From assembly GCA_963699825.1 (NCBI GenBank), contig CAVOVI010000001.1, positions 496,001 through 560,000 of the forward strand: a DNA stretch of 64,000 bases, in the 5' to 3' direction. Shown piece after piece: positions 17,765-28,324 of this stretch. A program made the translations under genes and the position numbers. Source of the DNA: SPDF01 sp963699825. Its GTDB lineage: Bacteria; Gemmatimonadota; Gemmatimonadetes; Gemmatimonadales; GWC2-71-9. The stretch's first letter is position 1, and every line of letters starts with the position of its first letter. The notes beneath the pieces were generated by a model. It was not told where the DNA came from, ran no database searches, and saw nothing but the letters and a program-made list of their open reading frames with translations.

Positions 17765-19571
17765 CTAATTCACGAACGACCAGCGAACTCCGTAAGTGCT
17801 TCCGTAGGGCGGGATTACGTAGCCGGGCACGTAGGCCTGGTCGGTGCCCGCCAGGTTCATGCGGTCGTAGTAGAACTGGAAGCTGCCGAGCTCCAGTTCC
17901 AGGTAGGCCCGGAGGAAGGTGGCCCCGACGAGCTGAATCGGCGCCGAGGTGGCATCCAGGCCGATCACCCCGTCGCCCCAGGATTCGACGCCGACCTGGG
18001 CCTTGAGGTCGAACGAACCGCTCTTGAAGGTCCGGAAGAACTTGGAACGGATCGTCGCGGTGGTGAGCGAATGCGTCGGCGGATTGCCGTTCGGCGTGCC
18101 GGAAGTCGGGTTGCTGTAGCGGCTCTCCAGGATCAGCCAGGGAATCGGCGCGATGCGGCCACCGACCGACACCCAGGTGGTCGAGGGGGTCGTGGCCAAT
18201 CCCGGCACGTTGAGGTAGGGTTGCGGCGCGAGGGCCTGGAAGGCGCTGGTCTGGGAGACGTCCGCGGTGAGGGAGAGCCAGGGCCGCTGCCAGCTGAGCG
18301 TGGCGGTCAGGTCGCTGATGTCCTGTGCCTGATTGGTCTCGATGGCGGGCGCCGCCACGACCTTGCCGAGCCGGGCCGAACCGCTGAGATCAAACCCGTA
18401 TGGCAGCCCGAGACCGGCGCGCGCACCCAGCCACTGACTCGACCGGCTGTTCTCATACGCGATCCACTCCGCCTCGAGGCTCGCGCTGAACAGCCGGGAC
18501 GGTGCCCACCCCGCCGTCCCGCGAAGCTCAGCGTTGGTCCACCTGGAGCGCAGGAACCCGCTGACCGACGCCGACATCGTCGGCTTCCGCCACGAGGCCA
18601 CGACGCCGACGCCGTTGATGCGCTGGTCGATGCTCGCTCCCTGACCACCCGGTGGAGGAAAACACCAGGTCCGCCTGCCGTGTCAGGTCGCCAGAGCCGC
18701 CTTTCAGAAAAGCCCGCAGCTGCATGTCGCCCCGCGTCCCCTTGACCCCTGCCCCGATGCTGTCCCCGGCATTGGTGACGTAGGGGTCGCGGGTCGGGGA
18801 CTGCATCACGTACTGGTACTGCAGCCCCCACCGTTCGCCCTTCAGGTAGCTGAGCTGGAACCAGACGTTCGTCTCCTGGGCGGCACTGGATGCCGCGTCG
18901 CTCGTGAGCGCGTCCCAGTAGTCGGCGGCGAGGGCGTAGCCGATCCCCGACCGGAACCGCTTCTGGATCCGGCCGCCATAGCGCGAGAAGCTTCCGTCGC
19001 CCGTGGCGACGAGGATATCGGTGCTCGCGGCGGCGAGGTTGTGGCGCGGGGTGTAGAGGCGGACCCGGAGGAGGCCGGCCCAGCGCTCGATTTCGACGTG
19101 GTCGATGAGGTTGAGCGGAAGGAGCGCCGGATCAATTCCGACCGAGTCCGGTCCGACGGGCGTGACAGGCAGGCCATCGAGAAAATACTCGACCGATGTC
19201 GCGCCGCGGCCCTGGTAGCTGGCATACTCCGGCCGGCCAAGCCACCCGCCGCGCCACAGATAGAGACCGGGGACTTCGAGGAGGAGACCGGCCACGGTCT
19301 CCGCGGTGGCCCAGCTGATTGCCTCCTTGTCGAGCACGATGCGGGACCCGCTGGGCATGATGCCATCGGGATCGAGGCGCGGCGCCACGGGGAGCCGGAT
19401 CTTGGCGAGCGCCTGTCCCTCGAGGTACCTGGCGCTGAGGTTCACGGTATCCGCAGCGTTGCGCTGCGAGTCGGCCGCCATCTCTTCGGGCGACTGCGCT
19501 TCAACGGCGGTTCCGGCGAGGCAGCAGAGTACCACCAACCCGGCGACCGGGACCCCGCGGCGGAAGCTCAC
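17765..19571 (-). CDS. TonB-dependent-receptor-like outer-membrane protein (one frame break)
   Basis: Outer-membrane beta-barrel protein with a TonB plug-like domain; its ligand is unknown. The GTG start overlapping the pepA stop (GTGA) gives a signal peptide (VPVAGLVVLCCLAGTAVEAQ). A plug-like segment follows (SWATAETVAGLLLEVPGLYL, GRGATSVEYFLDGLPV, residues about 85-150), then alternating barrel strands to the C-terminal aromatic end WSFVN, typical of outer-membrane proteins. The frame is broken near 18650, where one G too many in a GGG run explains it; corrected length is about 601 residues. No TonB box is obvious. Confidence 0.75.
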
Positions 19572-21046
19572 CCCTGTCGGGCCAGGACAAACTCGGTGAA
19601 GAGCCGCACACCCATCCCGGTGGGGCCCTTCACCGAACCGGCATCCTCGCTTTGCGTGTAGGCGGTGCCCGCGATGTCGAGGTGGGCCCAGGGATATCCG
19701 TCGGCGAACTCGCGGAGGAACCACGCTGCGGTGATCGTCCCGGCAGGCCGGCCACCGGAGTTCTTGACGTCGGCGATCTCCGACTTGATGTGCTCCCGGA
19801 ATTCATCCCAGAGGGGAAGCTGCCAGACTCGCTCCCCCGAGCGGTCGCCCGCGCGGCGGATCTCGTCAATCAGCGCGTCATCGGTCCCGATGACGGCGGC
19901 AGCGGTGTGGCCGAGGGCACTGACGACGGCCCCGGTGAGGGTGGCGGCATCGAGCACGCACGCGGGGTTGTAGCGCCGGGCGTAGTGCAGCGCGTCGGCC
20001 AGCAGCAGGCGGCCCTCCGCGTCGGTGTTGATGACTTCGATGTGCTTGCCGGACATGGCACGCACCACGTCACCCGGCTTGTAGGCGGTCCCGGAGGGCA
20101 TGTTCTCCGCCGAGGGAACCAGGCCGATCACGTGCGCCTTGGGCTGGAGCCGGCCGATCGCCTCCATGGCGCCGAGGACGGCAGCGGCACCGGACATGTC
20201 GAACTTCATGTCCTCCATCCGCTCTGCGGGCTTGATCGAGATGCCACCGGTGTCGAACGTCACGCCCTTCCCGACGAGGACGATGGGCGCATCCTTGCTG
20301 CCATTGTACTCCAAGACAATGAAGCGTGGCTCCTCGGCGCTCCCCTTCCCGACGGCGAGAAGGGCGCCCATCCCTTCCTTCTCGATGGCGGCCCGGTCGA
20401 GCACCGTGATCCCCATCTTGTACCGTGCGGCAATCTCCTGCGCCTGCCCTGCCAGGAACGAGGGAGTGCAGGTGTTGCTCGGGAGGACCTGCAGTCCGCG
20501 TGTGAGTGCCTGCGCCGCGCCGATGGCGGCCCCACGGGCGTGCCCGACCTCCGCCTCAGGGCCCTGGGCCAGTATCTCCACCCGCTCCAGCGCCGGCTTG
20601 ACCTCCTCCGGCGGCAGTTTCAGCGCGTCGAAATACCACGCGCCGTACATCAGCCCTTCAGCCGTCGCCTGCGTCGCATCCGCCTCGGAGATGGCACCAC
20701 GCGCTTCGGGGGCCAGGTAGTAGACGGCCTCGCGGACTCCGGCGAGCCGTGCGCGCTTGCCACCGACTGCCGCCGCGCGGCGGATGGTCCGGCCAGAGGC
20801 CTTGTCCGCGGCACCGGCGCCCACGAGGAGAATGCGTGCGACCGCTCCGGTCGGATACACCGAGGCCACCTGGTCCTTCTTGCCGGCGAAGTCCCCGGAG
20901 GCGTACATCCGCGCGAGCGCGCCGTCGGCCACGCCGTCCAGCGGGGCGAGCGAAGCCGGCATGGCGCCCTGCGGAACGGCCACAATGAGCAGCGGCGTGG
21001 AAACTGAGCCGAGGTTGGCCTGACGAAGGGATGTCGTGAGGGACAT
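19568..21046 (-). CDS. pepA: Leucyl aminopeptidase, M17 family
   Basis: Cytosolic zinc aminopeptidase that removes N-terminal residues from peptides; some members also bind DNA. The M17 metal and active-site motifs are present: VGKGVTFDTGGISIKP near residue 253, DMSGAAAVLG near 280 and the signature NTDAEGRLLLADAL near 338. The 492 residues are intact. It could take part in cyanophycin-derived dipeptide use, but that is only suggested by proximity to iadA. Confidence 0.95.
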   Translation of the reverse strand: MSLTTSLRQANLGSVSTPLLIVAVPQGAMPASLAPLDGVADGALARMYASGDFAGKKDQVASVYPTGAVARILLVGAGAADKASGRTIRRAAAVGGKRARLAGVREAVYYLAPEARGAISEADATQATAEGLMYGAWYFDALKLPPEEVKPALERVEILAQGPEAEVGHARGAAIGAAQALTRGLQVLPSNTCTPSFLAGQAQEIAARYKMGITVLDRAAIEKEGMGALLAVGKGSAEEPRFIVLEYNGSKDAPIVLVGKGVTFDTGGISIKPAERMEDMKFDMSGAAAVLGAMEAIGRLQPKAHVIGLVPSAENMPSGTAYKPGDVVRAMSGKHIEVINTDAEGRLLLADALHYARRYNPACVLDAATLTGAVVSALGHTAAAVIGTDDALIDEIRRAGDRSGERVWQLPLWDEFREHIKSEIADVKNSGGRPAGTITAAWFLREFADGYPWAHLDIAGTAYTQSEDAGSVKGPTGMGVRLFTEFVLARQG

Positions 21047-21092
21047 TGCGCGTTCGATCTTTTGAGGGTGGTGTGTCAGATGATGGCGGAAC

Positions 21093-21701
21093 CTAACGCG
21101 CCGATGGCGGCTGCCACAACCGCCGCTGGAGCCCGGACTTCACCTCCGGCCAATCCTCCGCCGTGACGGCGTACCAGGCGGTGTCCCGTACCCGGCCATC
21201 CTGCCGCACCTGGTACTTCCGGAAGACCCCTTCCTCACGGGCCCCGAGTCGGCGCATCGCTCCCCGCGACTGGGCGTTCAGCGCATCGGTCTTCAGTTCC
21301 ACCCGATGGCATCCCCACACCTCGAATGCGTGCGTGAGCATGAGGTACTTGGCCTCGACGTTCACGCCGGTCCCCTGCCAGGCCGGCGCGACCCACGTCC
21401 ATCCGATTTCAACCCGGCGATTCAGCGCGTCGAGATTGCCGAAGCGGGTCGAACCGACCACCCGCCCTGTCGCCCGGACCATGGTCGCGAACGGAACGGC
21501 GCGCCCTTCCGCTCCCGCCGCCAGCGCCTCGTCGAACCAGCGGCGCAGCCCCGCCTCATCCTCGACCCGATTGATCGTCCATTCCCATATGTCGGGGGTC
21601 AGGCCAACGGCGAGAATTCCCGGCCAGTGCCCCTCCGACAACGGTTCGAGCGCGATAAGCTCGCCTGTCAGCGTTGTCGGGGGAAATGAAGGGCTTTTCA
21701 T
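21093..21701 (-). CDS. GNAT-family N-acetyltransferase (RimJ/RimL-like)
   Basis: Acetyl-CoA-dependent transferase, probably acting on a protein N-terminus or small amine; the target is unknown. The ATG at 21701 begins MKSPSFPPTTLTGELIALEP, the usual start of RimJ-like proteins. The acetyl-CoA region is VEIGWTWVAPAWQGTGVNVE near residues 96-115, followed by VELKTDALNAQSRGAMRRLG. 202 residues. It is divergent from iadA, with the two starts about 70 bases apart. Confidence 0.88.
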   Translation of the reverse strand: MKSPSFPPTTLTGELIALEPLSEGHWPGILAVGLTPDIWEWTINRVEDEAGLRRWFDEALAAGAEGRAVPFATMVRATGRVVGSTRFGNLDALNRRVEIGWTWVAPAWQGTGVNVEAKYLMLTHAFEVWGCHRVELKTDALNAQSRGAMRRLGAREEGVFRKYQVRQDGRVRDTAWYAVTAEDWPEVKSGLQRRLWQPPSAR

Positions 21702-21703
21702 CC

Positions 21704-21733
21704 TTCCAATATACGGCTCATCGGCAGTATTAT
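21704..21733 (+). promoter_or_regulatory. Possible promoter of the cyanophycin cluster
   Basis: TTCCAA (21704-21709), 18-bp spacer and TATTAT (21728-21733), about 39 bases before the iadA start. The -35 match is weak, the -10 good. Confidence 0.4.
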
Positions 21734-21771
21734 CCCGTCCCCCCCTCACGCCGACGGAGTCATCCCGACGC

Positions 21772-22940
21772 ATGTTGACGCTGCTGAAGAATGTCGAGAT
21801 CTACGCCCCGGAGCCCCGCGAAGCCCGCCACATCCTTGTGGGCGGCGGCAAGGTGCTCTGGATCGGTCGCGACATCCCGTCGCTCCCGACCTCACTGGGC
21901 GTCGTGGAACGCGATTTTGGAGGCCGCCGCGTCATTCCGGGGCTGGTCGATGGCCACGTGCATCTCACAGGGGGCGGCGGCGAGTCGGGGCCGGAGAGCC
22001 GCGTCCCACCGGTGCCCCTGACGCGCTTCACCCTCGGCGGCGTCACCACGGTGGTCGGGGTGCTGGGCACGGACGACGTGACGCGGACCACCGCCTCGCT
22101 CGTGGCGGCGGCCCGCGGGCTCGTGGCAGAAGGGCTGAGCGCCTGGTGCCACACCGGCGGCTACCACCTCCCGCCGACGACACTCACGGGGAGCGTCCGC
22201 GGCGACATCGTCCACATTGACCGCATCATCGGCGTCGGCGAAGTGGCGATCAGCGATCACCGCTCCAGCCAGCCGACGCTCGAGGAGCTGCTCCGCCTCG
22301 CCAGTGAGGCGCATGTCGCCGGACTGATGACCGGCAAGGCCGGCATCGTCCACCTGCATCTGGGCGACGGGGCCCGCGGCCTCCAACTCGTCAACGATGC
22401 GCTCGACGCCAGCGAACTCCCCCCCGCGTGTTCAATCCCACCCATGTCAACCGTCGCCGCGCCCTGTTCGAGGAAGCGATGGAGCTCGCGTCGCGCGGGG
22501 CCTGGATCGACCTGACGGCATTTCCCGTCGGCCCCGACGAGGACGCCTGGTCGGCGGAGGACGCGTTGCTCACCTACCTCGGCGCCGGGCTCCCGCCCGA
22601 GCGCGTCAGCGTGAGTTCCGACGGCGGCGGCTGCCTCCCGGTGTTCGATGCCGACGGCCGCGTGACCGACATGGATGTGGGAAGCCCCGGCGCCCTCGCG
22701 GCCTCGCTCCGCGAACTGCTTGACCGCGGTCAGGCCCTCGAGCGGGTGTTGCCGGCATTCACCTCCAACCCCGCGGACCTCCTGCGTCTCCCCGACAAGG
22801 GACGCATCGAAGCGGGGGGCGACGCGGACCTTGTGGTTCTGAACCCCAACGGAGAGATCACTGACGTGATGGCCCTGGGACGTTGGCACGTGGTGGACGG
22901 CCGCGCCGTGGTGCGCGGCACCTTCGAGGACTTGCGATGA
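21772..22940 (+). CDS. iadA: Beta-aspartyl (isoaspartyl) dipeptidase (one frame break)
   Basis: Zinc amidohydrolase that cleaves beta-Asp dipeptides, such as the beta-Asp-Arg released from cyanophycin by cyanophycinase. Metal-binding HVHLTGGGGE near residue 62, the carbamylated-lysine region MTGKAGIVHLHLGDG near 182, FNPTHVNRR and the catalytic aspartate region SVSSDGGG are all found. The frame breaks in the C run at 22419-22425; one more C restores LPPRVFNPTHVN and about 389 residues, the normal size. The stop overlaps the next gene (ATGA). Confidence 0.92.
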
Positions 22941-23780
22941 GCCCGGCACGCCCGCTCGAGGGCGCCGAACGGGGCGCGATCATCCCGGTCGGTGGCGCCG
23001 AAGAGAAGATGAGCGATCGCCCGGATCCTCCGCCGGTTCGTGGAGATCGCCGGTGGAAAGGACGCCCGGATCGCGGTCATCCCCACCGCCTCGCAGCTCG
23101 CCGACACCGGCGACCGATACGAGACGCTCTTCACCGAGCTGGGCGCGGGACGGGTGCGCTCCCTCCCGTTCGAGACGCGCGCTGACTGCGACCGCGCGGA
23201 GTTGCTCAACAAACTGGTGACGGCCACCGGCGTGTTCATGACGGGCGGCAACCAGCTTCGGCTGGCGACGACCCTTGGGGGCACCGACGTCGCGCGGACC
23301 ATCCGCACGCTGAACGCCGCGGGCGTCCCGGTGGCAGGGACTTCCGCGGGCGCGGCCTTTCTCTCGGAGCACATGATCGCCCACGGGGAGGATGGCGCCG
23401 TTCCCCGCGCCAACATCGTCACCCTGGCGCCGGGGCTCGGGCTGACCAACCGGGTCGTCATCGACCAGCACTTCCGGCAGCGCGACCGCCTGGGGCGCCT
23501 CCTGACCGCCCTCGCCTACAACCCGTTCGCGATCGGCGTCGGCCTCGACGAGGATACCGCCGCCTTCATCGGGCCGGACGAAACGCTGGAGGTCGTCGGC
23601 AGCGGCGGCATTACCATCGTGGACTGTTCCAACGTCGAGTATTCCTCGATGGACCAGGTCGGCGATCACGAGCCGGTCTGCCTGATCGGCTTGCGGCTGC
23701 ACATCCTGACCGCCGGCGCCACGTACAACCTTCACACGCGTGTGGCCACGGCGCCGAACGCCGCCGTCGCCCACCCCTGA
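22937..23780 (+). CDS. cphB: Cyanophycinase (one frame break)
   Basis: Serine exopeptidase (family S51) that degrades cyanophycin to beta-Asp-Arg dipeptides. The N-terminus (GAIIPVGGAEEK) is typical, followed after a one-base surplus near 23020 by ILRRFVEIAGGKDARIAVIPTAS, then GVFMTGGNQLRL and the nucleophile motif GTSAGAAF near residue 135. Corrected length is about 280 residues. The ATG overlaps the iadA stop; cphA follows after 23 bases, so degradation and synthesis genes share a transcript. Confidence 0.94.
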
Positions 23781-23803
23781 CCCCGGTCCCCCCCGGGAGG
23801 CTT

Positions 23804-26596
23804 ATGCGCATCGTCGAAACCTCGGTCTATCTCGGACCGAGCTTGTACGCCCATTTCCCCGTGATTCGGTTCGACCTCGACCTCGGGCCGGTGGAGGCGT
23901 GGCCGACCAGCCGGCTCGGGCCCGCCTTCACCGACGCCCTCTTCGCCGCGCTTCCCGGACTCCTCGAGCACGGCTGCTCCTACGGCGACGTCGGCGGATT
24001 CCAGCGCCGCGTGCTGGAGGACGAGGGGACCTGGCTCGGGCACGTCCTCGAGCACGTCGCGATCGAGTTGCAGAACGTCGCCGGCGCGCACGTCACCTTC
24101 GGCAAGACGCGCTCGACCGGCGAGCCAGGCCGGTATCACGTCGTCTTCGAGTATGAGCAGGAAGAAGTCGGGCTCGAAGCAGGCCGACTGGCGCTCACCC
24201 TCCTCCACTCTCTCCTTCCGGAGGCGCTGCGGCCCGACCGGAGCGTGCCACCGGACTTCGATTTCGCCGAGGAACGCGACGCCTTCATCCGGTTCGCCCA
24301 GCGCCGGGCACTGGGACCGAGCACCGGCGCGCTGGTCCACGCCGCCGAGGAGCGGGGCATTCCGTGGATGCGGCTCAACGACTACAGCATGATCCAGTTC
24401 GGCTGGGGCCGGCATCAGCAGCGAGTCCAGGCGACCATCACCAGCAAGACGCCGCATATCGCCGTCGAAATCGCCTCGGACAAGGAGGAGACCAACAAGC
24501 TCCTCTCGCGGCTGGGGCTCCCGGTGCCGAAGCAGCGGCTGGTGCAGCGCGAGGACGAGGCGGTCGACGCGGCGCGACGGATCGGGTTTCCCGTGGTGAT
24601 CAAGCCGTACAACGCGAATCACGGGCGCGGCGTGGCGATCAATCTCCGCGACGACGAGTCGGTGGCGGTGGCGTTCCGGCAGGCGCAGGCCATCAGCCGC
24701 AGCGTGATTGTGGAGACGTTCATCGAGGGGCACGACCACCGGATGCTGGTCATCGCCGGTGAGTTGGTGGCGGTGGCCAAACGGGTCCCGGGACACGTGG
24801 TGGGCGACGGCACCCAGACAATCGAACAGCTCGTGGCGGCGGTGAACGCCGACCCGAGGCGCGGCATCGGGCACGAAAAGGTGCTCACGCGCATCGAATT
24901 CGATTCCCAGGCCGACCGGCTCCTGGCACAGAAGGACTACACCAGGAAGTCCGTCCCCCCGGCGGGGGAGGTCGTCTACCTCCGGTCGACCGGCAACCTC
25001 TCCACCGGCGGCACATCGGTGGACGTGACCGACTCGGTCCACCCGGACAACCGCGAAATGGCAATCCGCACGGTCGAGGCGATCGGCCTCGACGTCGGCG
25101 GGGTGGACTTCCTGACGCCGGATATCACGCAGTCGTATCGCGAAAGTGGCGGGGGCGCGATCTGCGAAGTCAACGCAGCCCCCGGCTTCCGCATGCACAT
25201 GGCGCCGAGCGAAGGGAAGCCCCGGGATGTCGCCGGTCCGGTGATGGACATGCTCTTTCCGCCGGGGAATCCCTCACGGATCCCGATCGCGGCGATCACC
25301 GGCACCAACGGGAAGACCACCACGTCGCGGATGCTGGCCCACATCCACAAGCTGGCGGGGCGGACGGTCGGGCTGACCAGCACCGACGGCGTCTACATCG
25401 ACGGCAACCGCACGGTCGAGGGCGACATGACCGGCCCGATCGCCGCGCGGATGGTGCTCGGCGACCCACAGGTCGACGTGGCGGTGCTCGAGACCGCCCG
25501 AGGCGGCCTGCTCCGCGCCGGCATGGGGTATCGCCGTTGCGACGTCGCCGCCTGCCTGAACGTCAAGGCGGATCACCTCGGCCTCCGCGGCATCGAGACG
25601 CTCGAGGAGCTGGCCAAGGTCAAGCGCATCCCGATCGAGGTGGCGCGGGACACCGCCGTCCTCAACGCCGACGACCCGCTCTGCCTGGCGATGGCCGACT
25701 ACACCGAGGCCAAGGTCATCTGCTACGTGACGCTCAACCCGGAGCACCAGCTGGTGCGCGAGCATATCCGCGCCGGCGGACGCGCGCTCGCCCTGGAAGC
25801 AGGCGTCAATGGACAGATGATCACGATCTACGATCGCGGCGGTCACATTCCCCTGCTCTGGACCCACCTGATCCCCGCCACCCTCGAAGGGCGCGCGATG
25901 CACAACGTGCAGAACGCGATGTTCGCGGCGGCGATGGCGTTCAGCATGGGGGTCAAGCTGGAGGACATCCGCCACGGACTCCGCACCTTCGACACCAGTT
26001 TCTTCCAGGCGCCGGGCCGGATGAACGTGTTCGACGAGCATGGTTTCAAGGTCATCCTCGACTACGGCCACAACCCCGACGCGGTGGAGGTGATGTGCCA
26101 GCTCACCGACCGCATCGAGGTCAAGGGAAAGAAGCTCGTCGTGCTCGCTGGCCCGGGCGACCGGCGGGACGAGGACATTCGTGCCATCGCGGACAACGCG
26201 GCGGGGCGGTTTGCGCACTATTTTTGCCGCCGGGACGACTCCCTTCGGGGTCGCACCGACGAGGAAGTCCCGCGCATCCTTCGCGAGACGCTCCTGGCCG
26301 CAGGTGTGCCGGACAAGAAGATCACGGTCATCGCTGACGAGCAGCGTGCCGTGGACGCGGCCCTCCGAATGGCGCGTCCAGGCGACCTCCTCCTGGTGTT
26401 CGGCGATTCCATCGCGCGCACCTGGAAGCAGATCATCCACTTCAGCCCCGACGGGCGAGGCGCGACCCCAGCCCCTCCCGCAGGCGTGAAGGTCGAGGTG
26501 TCCTCGCCGGCGTCCAGCGCGGATGAGCTCCCCGACGCCGAGCAGCTCATCCGCGATGAACGCGGCGTGCGGCTGGCCCGCGAAGTCGACGACTGA
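23804..26596 (+). CDS. cphA: Cyanophycin synthetase CphA
   Basis: Polymerises Asp and Arg into cyanophycin, a nitrogen and carbon reserve. Domain order is that of CphA1: an N-terminal domain (to about 210, with HVLEHVAIELQ), an ATP-grasp domain (about 215-480, RIGFPVVIKPYNANHGRGV, ICEVNAAPGFRMH) that adds Asp, and a Mur-ligase-like domain (about 490-880, P-loop ITGTNGKTTTSRM, LETARGGLLRAG) that adds Arg. 930 residues, intact. A ribosome site (GGGAGG) precedes the ATG. The stop overlaps the start of the next gene (TGATG). Confidence 0.96.
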   Translation: MRIVETSVYLGPSLYAHFPVIRFDLDLGPVEAWPTSRLGPAFTDALFAALPGLLEHGCSYGDVGGFQRRVLEDEGTWLGHVLEHVAIELQNVAGAHVTFGKTRSTGEPGRYHVVFEYEQEEVGLEAGRLALTLLHSLLPEALRPDRSVPPDFDFAEERDAFIRFAQRRALGPSTGALVHAAEERGIPWMRLNDYSMIQFGWGRHQQRVQATITSKTPHIAVEIASDKEETNKLLSRLGLPVPKQRLVQREDEAVDAARRIGFPVVIKPYNANHGRGVAINLRDDESVAVAFRQAQAISRSVIVETFIEGHDHRMLVIAGELVAVAKRVPGHVVGDGTQTIEQLVAAVNADPRRGIGHEKVLTRIEFDSQADRLLAQKDYTRKSVPPAGEVVYLRSTGNLSTGGTSVDVTDSVHPDNREMAIRTVEAIGLDVGGVDFLTPDITQSYRESGGGAICEVNAAPGFRMHMAPSEGKPRDVAGPVMDMLFPPGNPSRIPIAAITGTNGKTTTSRMLAHIHKLAGRTVGLTSTDGVYIDGNRTVEGDMTGPIAARMVLGDPQVDVAVLETARGGLLRAGMGYRRCDVAACLNVKADHLGLRGIETLEELAKVKRIPIEVARDTAVLNADDPLCLAMADYTEAKVICYVTLNPEHQLVREHIRAGGRALALEAGVNGQMITIYDRGGHIPLLWTHLIPATLEGRAMHNVQNAMFAAAMAFSMGVKLEDIRHGLRTFDTSFFQAPGRMNVFDEHGFKVILDYGHNPDAVEVMCQLTDRIEVKGKKLVVLAGPGDRRDEDIRAIADNAAGRFAHYFCRRDDSLRGRTDEEVPRILRETLLAAGVPDKKITVIADEQRAVDAALRMARPGDLLLVFGDSIARTWKQIIHFSPDGRGATPAPPAGVKVEVSSPASSADELPDAEQLIRDERGVRLAREVDD

Positions 26597-28324
26597 TGGT
26601 CCTGCCGGACACGATTCGCGACTCCCGGCGGCTGACAGGCCCGAACCTGGTGACCGACCGCCCCGGCGCCGTGCTCGAAGTCGAGTTGCCGGAGCCCGCC
26701 GCGGATGAACTTGTGCGCTACTGGAAGGAAGAGGCGCGGCTTGCACTCGACGCGGTGGGCTGGGAACGCGAGTCACTGAGCGTTCGCCAATACCCGGGCG
26801 GGGCCAGCCTCGCGATGACCGCGCCGATTGACACCCTGTACGCGGCCACCGAGGTGAACGAGTGGGCGTGGGCCGCGGCGACAGCCCGCTACCACTGCGA
26901 GGAAATCGACCACGAAGAGGTGCACACCCGGCTTCGTGCGCTGATCGGGGAAGAGCGGAAACCCGCGCTGCTCACGCTGCAGGCGGCTGCCGACCAACGC
27001 GGCATTCGCTTCCTGTGGGATGACGACGCCGTCTCCGTCGGCACGGGAGCGGGATCGCGGACATGGGCGATGGACGAGCTCCCCACGCCCGGTGAGGTCG
27101 ACTGGACGAAGCTCAGGAATGTCCCGGTGGCGCTCATCACCGGGAGCAACGGGAAGACGACGGTGACCCGGTTGGTGAGCGCGATGATCGCCGCCGCGGG
27201 CACGGTGGCCGGTCACACCTCTACCGACGGCGTGAAGGTCGGCGACGACCTGCTGGAGGCCGGCGACTTCTCCGGCCCTGGCGGGGCCCGCCGCCTCCTC
27301 CGCGACCCGCGGGTGGAGATGGCGGTCCTGGAGACCGCCCGCGGCGGCCTGCTCCGCCGCGGCCTGGCGATCGATCACGCCGACGTGGCGCTCATCACCA
27401 ACATTGCGGACGACCATCTCGGCGAGTCCGCCGTGTATTCACTCGCCGACCTGGCCGAGGCGAAGCTGGTCGTGGCCCGCGCACTCCATGGAACGGCACC
27501 GCTGGTACTGAACGCCGACGATGCGTCTCTCGTGGACGCGGGCCGTAGTCTCGCCGGCCCGATCGCCTGGTTCTCACTCCATCCCGACAATCCGGTTCTC
27601 ACTGCCGCGCGTCTCCAGGGCGGATCGACTGCCACCGTCCGCGCAGGACAACTCCTGCTTGGGCGCGGGGAGGACGAGCGTGTGATCACGGCGCTGACCA
27701 ATATCCCCATCACGGTCGGCGGCGCGGCCCGCTACAACGTGTCGAACGCCCTCGCGGCGGCCCTCGTCGGGACGCTGCTCGACCTCGACGACCCCGCCAT
27801 TGCTGCCGGCCTCGCTTCGCTCACGAACAGCCCCACCGGCAATCTCGGTCGGCTGAACGCGTTCGAGTTTGGCGGCCTCCGGCTCTTCGTGGACTTCGCC
27901 CACAACCCGCATGGGATCACTGCCCTGATGGAGATGGCGCAGGCCCTCCCTGCCAACCGCCGCCTGGTGGTCATCGGCCAGGCCGGCGATCGGGATGACC
28001 GGGCGATCCGGGAGCTGGCGCGCACCGCATGGAACGGGAAACCCCGATCGGGTCCTCGTGAAGGAGATGCCGGCGTACCTGCGCGGGCGCCCGGAGGGCG
28101 AGGTGACGGGGATGCTGCTCGAGGAACTGCGCTCGCTCGGTGCCCGGGAGGACCAGCTGGACCTGGCCACCGGTGAATTGCAGGCCGCGCGGCAGGCACT
28201 CGCCTGGGCGCGTGACGGCGACCTGCTCCTGCTCACCGTCCATGCGGACCGCGACTCCGTGCTGCGATTCCTCCAGGGGCTGGCCGCCGAGCATTGGACC
28301 GCGGGGCAGCCGCTTCCCGAGTGA
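26596..28324 (+). CDS. Mur-ligase-domain protein related to the C-terminal half of CphA (one frame break)
   Basis: An amide-bond-forming ATPase of the Mur ligase fold with unknown substrate. After a 165-residue N-terminal domain without ATP-grasp motifs, it has the P-loop LITGSNGKTTVTRLV near residue 180, HTSTDGVKVGDDL, LETARGGLLRRGL and FVDFAHNPHG, the same motifs as in CphA's Mur domain. The frame breaks near 28030 (one surplus base); the C-terminus continues as PDRVLVKEMPAYLRGR to a total of about 575 residues. It is a separate paralogue, not a copy of CphA2, which in cyanobacteria keeps the ATP-grasp part. Overlaps both neighbours. Confidence 0.85.
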
